From Okeanomitos corallinicola TIOX110 (GTDB lineage: Bacteria; Cyanobacteriota; Cyanobacteriia; Cyanobacteriales; Nostocaceae), in the NCBI RefSeq assembly GCF_038050375.1, contig NZ_CP150886.1:806001-870000 (forward strand): 64,000 nt of DNA, in the 5' to 3' direction. Under the pieces are notes generated by a model, which worked only from the letters and a program-made list of their open reading frames with translations, searched no databases and had not been told where the DNA came from. Every line of letters begins with the position of its first letter. The stretch's first letter is position 1. The position numbers and the translations under genes were made by a program. Below are positions 9,100 through 19,411 of this stretch, piece by piece.

Positions 9100-9966
9100 T
9101 TATACAATCATCAAGTCTAATTCCTCTTCCGCATTATTGACTGGTGGTTTACTCGGATTTAAATAAAAATCAGACAAAAGAGAAAAAAGTTCACGATCCG
9201 GTGCATCGTTCGGAACGACACCTTCAGGACGGGATAAAATCTGATCGGCTATACTGAGGTAATAGTCACAAACGTAGTCCAGGGAAGGATCTGACTCTGC
9301 CATCTCAAACATAGTTTTTCCTTTCACACGGGAAACACGGATGTCTTCAATTAAAGGTAATACCTCTAAAACTGGCATCGGTACTGATTCTACGTATTTC
9401 TCAATTAAGTCACGTTTAGCCGTACGATTACCGATTAAACCAGCTAGTCGCAAGGGGTGAGTTCTGGCTTTTTCACGGACAGATGCCGCAATCCGGTTAG
9501 CAGCAAATAAAGCATCAAAACCATTATCTGTAACGATCATACAGTAGTCGGCATAGTTCAATGGTGCAGCAAAACCACCACAGACAACATCACCGAGAAC
9601 GTCAAATAAAATTACATCGTATTCATCAAAAGCGTTAAGTTCTTTTAAGAGTTTGACTGTTTCACCAACCACGTAACCACCACATCCCGCACCGGCAGGT
9701 GGTCCACCTGCTTCTACACAGTCAACTCCACCATAACCTTTATAAATTACATCTTCTGGCCAGACATCTTCGTAGTGATAGTCCTTTTCTTGCAAGGTAT
9801 CAATGATGGTAGGAATCAAAAACCCGGTCAGTGTAAAGGTGCTGTCGTGTTTGGGGTCACAGCCAATTTGCAGCACTTTCTTACCACGTTTAGCTAGGGC
9901 TACAGAGATGTTGCAGCTAGTTGTAGATTTACCAATACCGCCTTTTCCATAAACTGCTAATTTCAT
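9100..9966 (-). CDS. chlL: Light-independent protochlorophyllide reductase ATP-binding subunit L
   Basis: 288 aa, NifH-like homodimer that passes electrons to ChlN-ChlB with ATP hydrolysis. The P-loop GKGGIGKST is at residues 8-16, followed by CDPKHDSTF. The 4Fe-4S ligands are the cysteines in AGAGCGGY and DVVCGGF. A ribosome site agaggt precedes the ATG. First gene of the chlL-DUF5331-chlN operon, with a long AT-rich leader and promoter region upstream. Confidence 0.98.
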   Translation of the reverse strand: MKLAVYGKGGIGKSTTSCNISVALAKRGKKVLQIGCDPKHDSTFTLTGFLIPTIIDTLQEKDYHYEDVWPEDVIYKGYGGVDCVEAGGPPAGAGCGGYVVGETVKLLKELNAFDEYDVILFDVLGDVVCGGFAAPLNYADYCMIVTDNGFDALFAANRIAASVREKARTHPLRLAGLIGNRTAKRDLIEKYVESVPMPVLEVLPLIEDIRVSRVKGKTMFEMAESDPSLDYVCDYYLSIADQILSRPEGVVPNDAPDRELFSLLSDFYLNPSKPPVNNAEEELDLMIV

Positions 9967-10488
9967 TTGTTCTGACCTCTTATAGTTCTTTCTCTTAGTT
10001 CAAACATTAGCCCTCTGCACCTAGCCTGTGATGGCGATGTGTGAGGTCTGTGAATGTCATTATTGTGCAAATTCCCTGGAAAGGAAAGAGTAAGAAAATA
10101 TGAAAATAGCTAAAAAACAGATTAATAAAGATATTTAAAGATAAAAAACATATAAAATGACTCCTAAAACTCTCAAAAACTATAAAAACCTAGATTAATA
10201 ACTTTTGATAAATTAATTAATAAAAAGAGTTTCAAAAAACAAATTAAATCTAAAGAGATTATAATGACTAGCAAGTAACCTGATAAATCTCTATTATTTC
10301 GTGTAATTTGTGGACTTAATGGTTGATTTTTCGATGAATTGCCGCCAAATCCTTAATACTAATTTCACAAGCTCAGTTAGATATCAGTAGATATGAGTGT
10401 CTACCATGATCCTTGTAAATTATTATTAAATAATCAAATATCTGATCAAAGATAATCAAATCATGACCTAGATAAATTTCGTATATAA
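9967..10488. other. chlL upstream region, no gene
   Basis: About 520 bases, very AT-rich beyond the first 100. It should hold the chlL promoter on the minus strand. A small palindrome gtaga-N8-tctac sits at about 10387-10404. I see no ORF, tRNA or repeat array. Confidence 0.6.
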
Positions 10489-10740
10489 TTAAATATTTTT
10501 GTTAACAGCGTTGATTTCCTGTAAAGATTGCCAGCCGCCGTGCCATTGAGAATTATCTTGCAGTAATTTGGCATTGAGCCAAAAACGCACATTAGGATCA
10601 CAGGAGGCTACCATTTCAGCATATACCCACTTACCCTGATTTTTGCGGTTAACAACTTGAAAATGTCGCCAACCATCAACTTTTTGCTGTGCTGTCCATT
10701 TAGAACCCAGTAAATAAGGAAATTTTTGTTTTTTAGGCAT
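10489..10740 (-). CDS. TIGR02450-family Trp-rich protein
   Basis: 83 aa with regularly placed tryptophans: GSKWTAQQKVDGWRHFQV, KWVYAEMVASCD, RFWLNAKLLQD and GGWQ. This fits the small Trp-rich family found in cyanobacteria and some marine bacteria. Function unknown. Single gene. Confidence 0.85.
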   Translation of the reverse strand: MPKKQKFPYLLGSKWTAQQKVDGWRHFQVVNRKNQGKWVYAEMVASCDPNVRFWLNAKLLQDNSQWHGGWQSLQEINAVNKNI

Positions 10741-11209
10741 TGGTAATCAGAATATATATGTTAAATCTATTTTTGTTGAAATTAGATTTAGCACAAATTT
10801 GTGTCGCTATTGGATCATTAACATACAGTGCAACTATATTTAGATTTTAGTAAAAATAACTTACTTATTTTATCCATAAAATACCCTATGGATTATACAC
10901 CTATAATATCACAAAAAATGTATGTGTCAATATCAATCCTGAAATGACGTAAACTCGTTGATTATTGAGAAATATTTCTAATATTATTGATAATAGACCG
11001 GAGCTTATTGCGAAAATCCTCAAAATGAACTTTTTTGGCAAACCGGAGATTTAAAAAACTTATATATTGAGGTAACAGGGAAATTGCAAATTCTTACTCC
11101 CGACTCCTAGATTTGGGATAATACTACATTACTAGGATGTGAAGACCGATCCAAGTAAATCTGGGGTATTTTTACAATGACGATATGAGAGTAATTTATC
11201 AAAAAATCT
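10741..11209. other. Spacer upstream of clpB
   Basis: About 470 AT-rich bases between divergent genes. I find no CIRCE element (the inverted HrcA site) and no ORF. ggataatac near 11115 is a possible -10 region for clpB. The clpB start has only a weak ribosome site. Confidence 0.5.
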
Positions 11210-13828
11210 ATGCAACCGACCAATCCGAACCAATTTACAGAGAAGGCTTGGGAAGCGATCGCTCACACTCCCGATATCGCCAAGCAATACCAGCAGCAGC
11301 AACTAGAGAGCGAACATTTAATGAAAGCGCTCCTAGAACAAGATGGATTAAGTAACGCAATTTTTACTAAAGCCAGTGCAAATATCCAAAAAGTTAGAGA
11401 TTACACAGATCAATTTATCACCCGTCAACCAAAAGTATCAGGAAGTAGCACATCTGTATATTTAGGACGTAGTTTAGACACATTATTAGACCGGGCAGAG
11501 AAATATCGCCAAGAATTTAAAGATGAATATATTTCCATTGAACATATATTATTAGGATATGCCAAAGATGACCGATTTGGTAAAAGTCTACTCCAAGAAT
11601 TTGGTTTAGATGAAGGCAAATTAAAAAATATTATTAAAGAAATTCGTGGGAGTCAAAAAGTGACAGATCAAAATCCAGAAGGAAAATATCAATCTTTAGA
11701 AAAATACGGCCGTGACTTAACAGAAGCAGCACGTAAAGGACAATTAGATCCAGTCATTGGTAGAGATGATGAAATTAGAAGAACTATTCAAATTCTTTCC
11801 CGCAGAACAAAAAATAACCCTGTATTAATTGGTGAACCAGGTGTTGGTAAAACTGCCATTGCCGAAGGTTTAGCACAGCGAATTGTGGCTGGTGATGTTC
11901 CCCAATCTTTAAAAGATCGAAAACTGATAGCTTTAGATATGGGAGCATTAATTGCGGGGGCAAAATTTAGAGGTGAATTTGAAGAAAGACTGAAAGCAGT
12001 ATTAAAAGAAGTCACCGAATCTGGTGGTAATATTGTATTATTTATAGATGAAATTCATACCGTTGTCGGTGCTGGTGCAACCCAAGGAGCAATGGATGCG
12101 GGGAATTTATTAAAACCCATGTTAGCCAGGGGTGAATTACGTTGTATTGGGGCGACAACTTTAGATGAATATAGGAAATATATAGAAAAAGATGCAGCTT
12201 TAGAAAGACGTTTCCAACAAGTTTATGTAGATCAACCAGATGTTACTGATACAATTTCTATTTTACGGGGTTTAAAAGAACGTTATGAAGTTCATCATGG
12301 GGTAAAAATTTCCGATAGTTCCTTAGTTGCTGCGGCTACTTTATCTAGTCGTTATATTAGCGATCGCTTCCTCCCAGATAAAGCCATTGATTTAGTAGAT
12401 GAAGCCGCAGCTAGATTAAAAATGGAAATCACATCTAAACCAGAAGAATTAGACGAAATTGATCGGAAAATTCTACAATTAGAAATGGAGAAACTTTCCT
12501 TACAAAAAGAAAGTGATTTAGCTTCCCGTGAACGGTTAGAAAGATTAGAAAAAGAACTAGCTGACTTTAAAGAAGAACAAAGAACCCTCAGCACTCAATG
12601 GCAATCTGAAAAAGATGTGATCACCAAACTGCAATCAATTAAAGAAGAAATTGATCGGGTGAACTTAGAAATTCAACAAGCCGAAAGAAACTACGATCTT
12701 AATCGTGCTGCTGAGTTGAAATATGGCAAACTTACAGATTTACACCGTCAATTAGAAACCGTAGAAAGTGAACTTACCAACGCTCAAGGTACAGGAAAAG
12801 CCTTATTAAGAGAAGAAGTCACCGAAGCAGACATTGCCGAAATAATTTCTAAATGGACAGGGATTCCTATTAGTAAATTAGTAGAATCGGAAAAAGAAAA
12901 ATTACTGCATTTAGAAGATGAATTACATCAACGTGTAATTGGACAAAGTGAAGCTGTCACCGCTGTAGCTGATGCCATTCAACGTTCCCGCGCTGGACTT
13001 GCTGATCCTAATCGTCCCATTGCTAGTTTTATTTTCCTTGGACCGACAGGAGTCGGTAAAACCGAATTAGCCAAAGCTTTAGCCGCTTATATGTTTGACA
13101 CAGAAGAGGCTTTAGTCAGAGTTGATATGTCAGAATACATGGAGAAACACGCAGTTTCTCGATTAATTGGCGCGCCTCCAGGTTATGTTGGTTATGAAGA
13201 AGGTGGACAATTAACTGAAGCTATTCGTCGTCGTCCTTACGCCGTAATTTTATTCGACGAAATTGAAAAAGCGCACCCCGATGTATTTAATATCTTCCTG
13301 CAAATTTTAGATGATGGTCGGGTGACTGATGCCCAAGGTAGAACGGTAGACTTTAAAAATGCCATTATCATCATGACCAGTAATATTGGTTCTCAATTTA
13401 TTCTTGATGTTGCTGGGGATGATTCCAGGTACGATGAAATGCGTCATCGGGTGATGGAAACAATGCGGAATAGTTTCCGTCCTGAATTCTTAAACCGCAT
13501 TGATGAAATTATCATCTTCCACAGTTTGCAAAAATCAGAATTACGGGAAATAGTCGAGTTACAATTAGATAGGCTCAAACAAAGGTTAGATGACAAAAAA
13601 ATGTCTTTGAGAATTGCTGCCGCTGCACTAGACTTTTTAGCAGAGGTTGGTTATGATCCTGTATTTGGTGCAAGGCCATTAAAAAGAGCTATCCAGCGGG
13701 AATTGGAAACCCAAATTGCTAAGGCTATTTTGCGCGGTGAATTTAATGATGGTGATACAATCTTTGTAGATGTGCAAAATGAACGTTTAGCTTTTAGTCG
13801 TTTACCAGTGGAAGTGTTTAGCAGTTAA
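11210..13828 (+). CDS. clpB: ATP-dependent disaggregase ClpB
   Basis: 872 aa hexameric AAA+ chaperone that pulls proteins out of aggregates together with the DnaK system. Order: N-terminal double Clp_N domain, first AAA module with GEPGVGKT at residues 208-215 and Walker B LFIDEIHT, the coiled-coil M domain (about 410-525), second AAA module with GPTGVGKT at 611-618, [13 protein letters not shown] pore loop and the C-terminal ClpB_D2-small domain. The long M domain separates it from ClpC. Alone in its transcription unit. Confidence 0.97.
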   Translation: MQPTNPNQFTEKAWEAIAHTPDIAKQYQQQQLESEHLMKALLEQDGLSNAIFTKASANIQKVRDYTDQFITRQPKVSGSSTSVYLGRSLDTLLDRAEKYRQEFKDEYISIEHILLGYAKDDRFGKSLLQEFGLDEGKLKNIIKEIRGSQKVTDQNPEGKYQSLEKYGRDLTEAARKGQLDPVIGRDDEIRRTIQILSRRTKNNPVLIGEPGVGKTAIAEGLAQRIVAGDVPQSLKDRKLIALDMGALIAGAKFRGEFEERLKAVLKEVTESGGNIVLFIDEIHTVVGAGATQGAMDAGNLLKPMLARGELRCIGATTLDEYRKYIEKDAALERRFQQVYVDQPDVTDTISILRGLKERYEVHHGVKISDSSLVAAATLSSRYISDRFLPDKAIDLVDEAAARLKMEITSKPEELDEIDRKILQLEMEKLSLQKESDLASRERLERLEKELADFKEEQRTLSTQWQSEKDVITKLQSIKEEIDRVNLEIQQAERNYDLNRAAELKYGKLTDLHRQLETVESELTNAQGTGKALLREEVTEADIAEIISKWTGIPISKLVESEKEKLLHLEDELHQRVIGQSEAVTAVADAIQRSRAGLADPNRPIASFIFLGPTGVGKTELAKALAAYMFDTEEALVRVDMSEYMEKHAVSRLIGAPPGYVGYEEGGQLTEAIRRRPYAVILFDEIEKAHPDVFNIFLQILDDGRVTDAQGRTVDFKNAIIIMTSNIGSQFILDVAGDDSRYDEMRHRVMETMRNSFRPEFLNRIDEIIIFHSLQKSELREIVELQLDRLKQRLDDKKMSLRIAAAALDFLAEVGYDPVFGARPLKRAIQRELETQIAKAILRGEFNDGDTIFVDVQNERLAFSRLPVEVFSS

Positions 13829-13892
13829 TCTTACTGCTGAAATAAATTTTAGACTCAGGTTTTTAAAAACTATTAAAAGCTAGAAATTATGT

Positions 13893-13917
13893 CCCCGACT
13901 TCTTGCAGGAGGCGGGG
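13893..13917. repeat. GC-rich imperfect palindrome behind clpB
   Basis: ccccgacttc/ggaggcgggg arms form a hairpin with a few mismatches. It lies between clpB and the next gene and could stop clpB transcription, though no clear T run follows. The motif resembles dispersed palindromes in Nostocales. Confidence 0.55.
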
Positions 13918-13955
13918 TTCTGAATAGAAATAAACATAAAATAGGAGTGCTGAAG

Positions 13956-14180
13956 ATGTCTTTGGAACAGGTTGCCAGTTTTTATGAAATGTTAAATTTA
14001 GAACCTGGTGTTTATGAACTCTATTATAAAAATTGTCGTCAACTCGGTATGTTTGATAGTTGTCATTGGGACACAAAAAAAATAGCTAGTTTTGCAGCTA
14101 CCTTTGGCTATGAATTTACTCAAGCTGAGTTAGAGGAATTACTATTTGCAACTGAACCCGTAAGGTTAATTAGTAGATAG
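13956..14180 (+). CDS. Nif11-like small protein
   Basis: 74 aa. MSLEQVASFYEMLNLEPGVYELYY and later KIASFAATFGYEFTQAELEELL follow the Nif11 pattern (short helix start, then IxxFAxxxGYxFTxxEL). Start ATG 13956 has aggag 8 bases upstream; the GTG at 13947 overlaps that site. It has no double-glycine cleavage motif and no core peptide, so it is a stand-alone Nif11-type protein, not an evident RiPP precursor. The stop codon is the first triplet of a heptamer repeat array. Confidence 0.6.
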   Translation: MSLEQVASFYEMLNLEPGVYELYYKNCRQLGMFDSCHWDTKKIASFAATFGYEFTQAELEELLFATEPVRLISR

Positions 14181-14254
14181 GTAATAGGTAATAGGTAATA
14201 GGTTATTAATCATTTACTGTCACCTGTCACCTGTAACCTATCACCTGTAACCTG
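14178..14254. repeat. Two STRR arrays (taggtaa)n and (tgtcacc)n
   Basis: taggtaa units start at 14178 and overlap the stop codon of the Nif11-like gene. From 14218 follow tgtcacctgtcacc and variants (tgtaacc, tatcacc). These are the complement of the gacaggt units at 620-666. Confidence 0.9.
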
Positions 14255-14258
14255 CTTC

Positions 14259-14831
14259 CTAGAAACCCCCTTCCAGTTCTAAGAATTCTTCTTCATTTGG
14301 TGTAGAGATGCGCCCTAAAATTTGGTTACGATGGGGAAAACGCCCAAAACGAGAGATTATTTGTAGATGCTCAAAAGCAGATTCAATGGCTATGGTACTA
14401 TCAGGATCATGACTAAGTTGCTGAAATAATTTTACACATTGACGCTGATGAGCTATGTTTTCACTGTGTTCAAAGGGTAAGTAAATAAACCAGCGTTGCA
14501 CAGGTAATAATTCTCGGTCATATCCTTGGGCTACTGCGTGTTGTGCTGCTGAAAGTGCTTCCCAGTCAGTTGCAAAAGCTTCAGGAGTACCACGGAACAT
14601 ATTGCGAGGAAATTGATCTAGCAACAATATCAACGCTAAACAGGTGTCTGGTGCATTCATCCAGTCATCTAAATATCCTGTAGCAGCTTTTTGGTAATCT
14701 TCAAGGAAATTATTCCGTATTTCCCTGTCAAATTTTGGTTCTGAATTAAACCAAATTTTTTTGGGTTTACCGTAACCAGGTTGATCAGGATGACCAAACC
14801 AAAATTGCAAAATAGGCGCGGCCTGTGACAT
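14259..14831 (-). CDS. DUF924 family protein
   Basis: 190 aa. The family hallmarks are ILQFWFGHP near the N-terminus, KKIWFNSEPKFDREI, LALILLLDQFPRNMFRGTPEAFATD, RWFIYLPFEHSE and a final SRFGRFPHRNQILGR. DUF924 is an all-helical family that looks like TPR folds; it has no proven function. Its start is 5 bases behind the stop of the upstream SRPBCC gene, so the two probably form an operon. Confidence 0.9.
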   Translation of the reverse strand: MSQAAPILQFWFGHPDQPGYGKPKKIWFNSEPKFDREIRNNFLEDYQKAATGYLDDWMNAPDTCLALILLLDQFPRNMFRGTPEAFATDWEALSAAQHAVAQGYDRELLPVQRWFIYLPFEHSENIAHQRQCVKLFQQLSHDPDSTIAIESAFEHLQIISRFGRFPHRNQILGRISTPNEEEFLELEGGF

Positions 14832-14836
14832 TACTG

Positions 14837-15403
14837 TTATTTACTATTACAAAGCACTTGTCGCATTTTACGCATATTTGCTGGTAATTCCAAATTCATT
14901 GCTTGTTGAATAAAAATTGAGGGAATGGGAATATTCGGTGTGGCTTTTACAGTATAGGCTAAAAGTGTACCGTTTCCCATGTCTTGCAATTCAAGCTTGG
15001 CATGGAAATCTTCAAATGTTCCCTTTTCCATCCGAAATTGAATTTGCTGCCCTAAGACTTCGACAACGTTGAGGTAAATTTCTACTTGGGCAGTAAAAAA
15101 TAAAAATGCTTTTTGTGCTGTTTGATACAAAAATTTAATGTCGCCTTTAGATATGATTTCGCTTTTGGTAATGTCTGGAAAATATTGTACCCAACGAGGA
15201 TAGTCTGTAATTTGTTGCCAAGCATTTGTACGAACTATGGGCAAATACATCCATGCTGTGACAGCACCACCCCAAAGGGTATGCGATCGCGTTTGCAAAA
15301 AGATTTGACCTTGGATCAGTGATTGTTGCTGTTCTTGATTCCACAACATATCTAAACCTTTAGAAACTTTAATAATTGGATCTGAAATATTAAATGCAGA
15401 CAT
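14837..15403 (-). CDS. SRPBCC (START-like) protein
   Basis: 188 aa. The middle matches the polyketide-cyclase/START-like ligand-binding fold: AWQQITDYPRWVQYFPDITKSEII, then VEIYLNVVEV and ENGTLLAYTVKATP-like strands, then a long C-terminal helix. These proteins bind hydrophobic ligands; the ligand here is unknown. First gene of a probable operon with DUF924. Confidence 0.75.
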   Translation of the reverse strand: MSAFNISDPIIKVSKGLDMLWNQEQQQSLIQGQIFLQTRSHTLWGGAVTAWMYLPIVRTNAWQQITDYPRWVQYFPDITKSEIISKGDIKFLYQTAQKAFLFFTAQVEIYLNVVEVLGQQIQFRMEKGTFEDFHAKLELQDMGNGTLLAYTVKATPNIPIPSIFIQQAMNLELPANMRKMRQVLCNSK

Positions 15404-15784
15404 AGCTATGCTGGTTACTCCTCAACAAACAAGATTTTGAAACTGTCAACGATTTTCTGCTAGATTTGACCACACTAATTTTTAATTTCAATTGATTTTG
15501 TTGATTTCAGGACTTAGATATTTTCAGTAGATAACAGCTAGTACCGCTTTGCAGAAGTCAAACTTCCAACTTTAAACTTCAAGAGCAATACAAGGTAAGC
15601 TTTTTAGAGATTGGCAATAGTTTATTTATGTCATGCTGTACTAGAATGACATTAGTGCTATTTACATTCCCTGTGGCAATTTTTAGTTGTCATCTTAGTT
15701 AAACTTTGTTTAGAATTATATCCGTAATTTAGACGTGATCATCTGTTGAATTGTAAATTAAACTAAAGTTTTCGGGAAGATATC
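15404..15784. other. Spacer with no gene
   Basis: 380 AT-rich bases between divergent genes. No ORF, tRNA or repeat array seen. Confidence 0.5.
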
Positions 15785-15979
15785 ATGAATCAATATTCTT
15801 TAAATCGCAAGTTAATTCAAAGTGTAGGGATTTTGCTAGGTTTAGGTATAGCTTTTTGGATACTCAGAGGTTTGGGAATTTTAACTTTTATTCCCGGTGG
15901 TGTAATTTGGTTATTGTTGTTTGGAGCTATCGGTATAGGGGTTTTCAGCTATTTGCAACGCAGATGGTGGCGGTTTTAA
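15785..15979 (+). CDS. Small two-helix membrane protein
   Basis: 64 aa. Two hydrophobic helices (about residues 11-27 and 35-54) with a short loop, and a basic aromatic tail YLQRRWWRF. I do not recognise the family. A ggaagatatc ribosome site precedes the ATG. Confidence 0.65.
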   Translation: MNQYSLNRKLIQSVGILLGLGIAFWILRGLGILTFIPGGVIWLLLFGAIGIGVFSYLQRRWWRF

Positions 15980-16075
15980 GATCCATCCTTAGCCATAAGT
16001 AAATCAATATAGATTGCCATACAAATATAGTGAGTCGCAAAAATCTAGACCAACTGTAAAGTAAGGCATATAACC

Positions 16076-16240
16076 ATGAAAAAATATATATGTACAGTCT
16101 GTGATTATATATATGATCCAGAAGTAGGTGATCCTGATGGTGATATAGCCCCAGGAACAGCCTTTGAAGATATTCCAGATGACTGGGTGTGTCCGGTTTG
16201 TGGGGCAGAAAAGGCAGATTTTAAAGAATATGAAGAGTAA
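16076..16240 (+). CDS. Rubredoxin, 54 aa
   Basis: Small iron protein for one-electron transfer. The two ligand pairs are plain: C6-x2-C9 ([12 protein letters not shown]) and C39-P-V-C42 ([13 protein letters not shown]). It has the usual rubredoxin length and a [19 protein letters not shown] middle. It lacks the C-terminal membrane anchor of the RubA that serves photosystem II assembly, so it is a soluble type. Partner unknown. Confidence 0.95.
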   Translation: MKKYICTVCDYIYDPEVGDPDGDIAPGTAFEDIPDDWVCPVCGAEKADFKEYEE

Positions 16241-16286
16241 AGTTAACAGCTAAGGTAGAGTAGGTGTTATTGAGATGTATTAAAAG

Positions 16287-17522
16287 TTGTTACCCTTGCA
16301 AATTGTAGTTATTGGTGGTGGGGCTGCTGGTTTTTTTAGTGCGATCGCTTGCGCTGAAGCTAACCCTCAAGCCCAGGTTACTCTAATTGAAGCTAGTCGT
16401 AAACCCTTAGCAAAAGTATTAATTTCCGGTGGTGGGAGATGTAACGTCACTCACGCTTGTTTTTCTGCGGCCGAGTTAGTGCAGAATTACCCTAGAGGCA
16501 ACAAAGCCTTACGAGGTGCATTTACCCGTTTCCAACCTAGAGATACCATAGCCTGGTTTGCTAATCATGGAGTAAACCTGAAAACAGAAGCCGATGGTAG
16601 AATGTTTCCCATCACCGATAGTTCCGAAACCATCGCCGAATGTCTGATTAGAGCCGCCTTTGCTGCTAAAGTAGAACTAAGTATTGGTACACCTGTAACT
16701 GCGGTAAAACGAGAAAATCAGGGTTTTACAATTACCCTCAAGTCCGGAGAACAGAAAAAATGCGATAAGTTGCTTTTAGCCACCGGTAGCAGCTTAATAG
16801 GTCATAAAATCGCTAAAGAATTAGGTCATCAGATTGAAAACCCAGTTCCGTCACTATTTACCTTTAACATCGCTGATCCTCAATTGCGAGCATTATCAGG
16901 AATTAGCGTCAATCCTGTAAATTTGCGATTATTAGTAGCAGATCAAACCCCATTACAACAAATCGGACCATTGTTAATTACCCATTGGGGTGTCAGTGGT
17001 CCTGCGGTATTGAAACTTTCCGCCTGGGGTGCAAGGATACTCCATGAAAACCACTATCAATCTCAGTTAATTATTAATTGGTTGCCAAATCTGCGACAAG
17101 AAGAAGTTAGACAAAAGCTATTAAGTGTAAAACAGGAATGGGGTAAAAAAGCGATCGCCTTGCATCGGGGAATAGACTTACCCCACAGGCTTTGGCAATA
17201 TCTAATCACGCGCATCAATATAAATACGGAAGATCGCTGGGCAGATATGTCTAAACAAACCTTAAATCAGTTAGTCCGGGAAATTACTCAGGGAGAATAC
17301 TTGATCAGTGGCAAAGGTGTATTTAAAGAAGAATTTGTTACCTGTGGGGGAATTAGCCTGAAGGAAGTTAACTTTAAAACCATGGAAAGTAAATTAGTTC
17401 CGGGTTTATACTTTGCCGGTGAGATATTAGATATAGATGGAATTACTGGGGGCTTTAATTTCCAAAGTGCTTGGACAACAGCATATTTAGCCGGACAGGC
17501 AATGGGAAATATAATTAAATGA
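16287..17522 (+). CDS. HI0933-family FAD-dependent oxidoreductase
   Basis: 411 aa flavoprotein. The N-terminal Rossmann motif VVIGGGAAGFFSA is at about residues 7-19, then KVLISGGGRCNVTH (the HI0933/BaiN-type signature), an insert domain, and the final GLYFAGEILDIDGITGGFNFQSAW that closes the FAD site. The family reduces organic substrates that are mostly unknown. The only plausible starts are TTG at 16287 or 16296. Follows the rubredoxin by 46 bases on the same strand, so a shared electron path is possible but unproven. Confidence 0.9.
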   Translation: MLPLQIVVIGGGAAGFFSAIACAEANPQAQVTLIEASRKPLAKVLISGGGRCNVTHACFSAAELVQNYPRGNKALRGAFTRFQPRDTIAWFANHGVNLKTEADGRMFPITDSSETIAECLIRAAFAAKVELSIGTPVTAVKRENQGFTITLKSGEQKKCDKLLLATGSSLIGHKIAKELGHQIENPVPSLFTFNIADPQLRALSGISVNPVNLRLLVADQTPLQQIGPLLITHWGVSGPAVLKLSAWGARILHENHYQSQLIINWLPNLRQEEVRQKLLSVKQEWGKKAIALHRGIDLPHRLWQYLITRININTEDRWADMSKQTLNQLVREITQGEYLISGKGVFKEEFVTCGGISLKEVNFKTMESKLVPGLYFAGEILDIDGITGGFNFQSAWTTAYLAGQAMGNIIK

Positions 17523-17922
17523 CATTTGTGTTGATATATTTCATAGAGCATAGAACAAATCAATAAAGGATTTTACCTATAAATACTTGGTAATTATGTT
17601 GAATATAGTTTGTAAAATGGTACTTTCAAGTATGATTACGTAATAATTATTTTTATACAAAAATCTTAAATTGTGTTAATATACGAAACAATTAGTAGTT
17701 TTAGTAGTTTAAATATTACTTAAATACAAATAATACAGATTAAAAAAAAAATACTTCTTGTGTTTTGTGGTTAGAGATTGACAAAAATTTGCAGTAGTTG
17801 TATTATTTGTGCTGAGTATATTCAAAAGAGTCATACATTACCCTTAGCGACACTTAATAGAAAGCACAAATAATAATCAGAATTTTTACTGAAATAAGTT
17901 AAAAATCTATCATTAAAACTCA
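17523..17922. other. Leader region of the exopolysaccharide operon
   Basis: 400 very AT-rich bases with no ORF. It must hold the operon promoter. No operator or terminator motif was found by eye. Confidence 0.5.
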
Positions 17923-19359
17923 ATGTATAAAAATATGTTGCATTCAACAACACACACTAGCCAGCTAACTCATATACCTCTGGACTTGCGTACATCAGCA
18001 TCTACTAGATTCCGGAAAGGAGACTGGTGGAAAAGATTAGTAATTTTACTGACAGTTGATAGTATTTCTATCTTAACATCATGGCTATTAGTCTATGCCT
18101 TATTTTCAGAGAATACCAATGAATTATTACCTCCATTTTTCACATCTTTGATCATTCAATTAGTTGCAATTAGTATCCAAGGAAATTATGCCCCAGGTAA
18201 CAAACGTCATGACTATTGGTGCTTGACTAAAACAATAACATTTGCCCATTGTTTACTTATAGTCATCCGTGTATTGTCAGAATCTTTTCCCCAACAGAAT
18301 AGCAAAACTTTACTATTGTATTGGTTAATAACAACATCTGTAGTATGTTTCGGTAGATTTGCTATTAACTTCTGCTTAGAATATGCTCGCAAAAACAAAA
18401 TAGTAGGATTTAACTCCGTTTTTTTGATTTGTTCAGAAGCAGAAAAAGAACAAGCGTTGAATTGTGTACAACAAGAAAACCGTTATAACATTGCTGGTTA
18501 CGATGATTATCAAGCCTTAGATGAAGATAATCGGTTAGCAACATTAGAAAAATTAAAAAAATTAGGAGTAACAGAAGTTTTCATCTCCTTGGGTGCGATC
18601 AAAAATAGACTTTATTTATGTTGGTTATTCCAAACATCCGGTATTACAGTCCATCTCTTACCAATGGAATTAAAACCAATTTATCGAGATTTAGTAGTGC
18701 ATAACGTTGGTGGTATGACTTGTTTAAGTTTTATGTCTCCAGCAATTACAGGTAAAGACTTTTGGTTAAAAAGAATATTTGATTTTTGTTTTGCTTGTTT
18801 ATTTCTGATAATAACATTTCCAATTTATTTAGTCATTACTATAGGAATTGTTATAGACTCACCTGGTTCACCATTCTACCAGCAAACCCGTGTAGGCTTA
18901 CATGGCAAAGAATTTAAAGTTTGGAAATTCCGCACCATGAGAACCGACGCTGACAAAATGCAAAAAGAACTAGAAGCATTAAACGAAACCAAAGATGGCA
19001 TCCTCTTTAAAATTAAAGATGATCCCAGAGTCACTAGATTAGGTAAATTCCTCCGTCGTTATAGCTTGGATGAACTACCTCAATTATTTAATGTTGTACT
19101 AGGAGAAATGAGTTTAGTCGGACCCCGTCCTTTACCTACTAGAGATGTAAATAAATTTTCTGCCCGACATTTAATTAGACAAGAAGTATTACCAGGTGTA
19201 ACCGGGATGTGGCAAGTTTCAGGACGTTCAGATATCATAGATTTCGAGCAAGTTCTCAACCTGGATTTGAAATATATTGAAAACTGGTCACTATCCTTAG
19301 ACTTTGAAATTTTACTCAAAACAGTCCAGGTAGTTTTGAATAAAGAGGGTGCTTATTAA
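17923..19359 (+). CDS. Initiating polyprenyl glycosylphosphotransferase (WbaP/ExoY type)
   Basis: 478 aa. Four N-terminal membrane helices and a soluble domain precede the C-terminal bacterial sugar transferase domain: a further helix, then KVWKFRTMRTDAD, DPRVTRLGKFLRRYSLDELPQLFNV and GEMSLVGPRPLP. It moves a sugar phosphate onto undecaprenyl phosphate at the inner membrane, the first step of exopolysaccharide repeat-unit synthesis. First gene of a co-directional run. A second in-frame ATG lies at 17935. Confidence 0.92.
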   Translation: MYKNMLHSTTHTSQLTHIPLDLRTSASTRFRKGDWWKRLVILLTVDSISILTSWLLVYALFSENTNELLPPFFTSLIIQLVAISIQGNYAPGNKRHDYWCLTKTITFAHCLLIVIRVLSESFPQQNSKTLLLYWLITTSVVCFGRFAINFCLEYARKNKIVGFNSVFLICSEAEKEQALNCVQQENRYNIAGYDDYQALDEDNRLATLEKLKKLGVTEVFISLGAIKNRLYLCWLFQTSGITVHLLPMELKPIYRDLVVHNVGGMTCLSFMSPAITGKDFWLKRIFDFCFACLFLIITFPIYLVITIGIVIDSPGSPFYQQTRVGLHGKEFKVWKFRTMRTDADKMQKELEALNETKDGILFKIKDDPRVTRLGKFLRRYSLDELPQLFNVVLGEMSLVGPRPLPTRDVNKFSARHLIRQEVLPGVTGMWQVSGRSDIIDFEQVLNLDLKYIENWSLSLDFEILLKTVQVVLNKEGAY

Positions 19360-19411
19360 AGAACAACAAATATTTAACTAAATCATCACTATTCTAAACT
19401 ATTCTAAAAAT

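Noticed and set aside
10387-10404. NtcA site in the chlL upstream region
   Set aside because: gtagatatgagtgtctac has 12 bases between gta and tac, not the 8 required for GTA-N8-TAC.
10741-11209. CIRCE/HrcA operator upstream of clpB
   Set aside because: I looked for the 9-N9-9 inverted repeat and did not find it.
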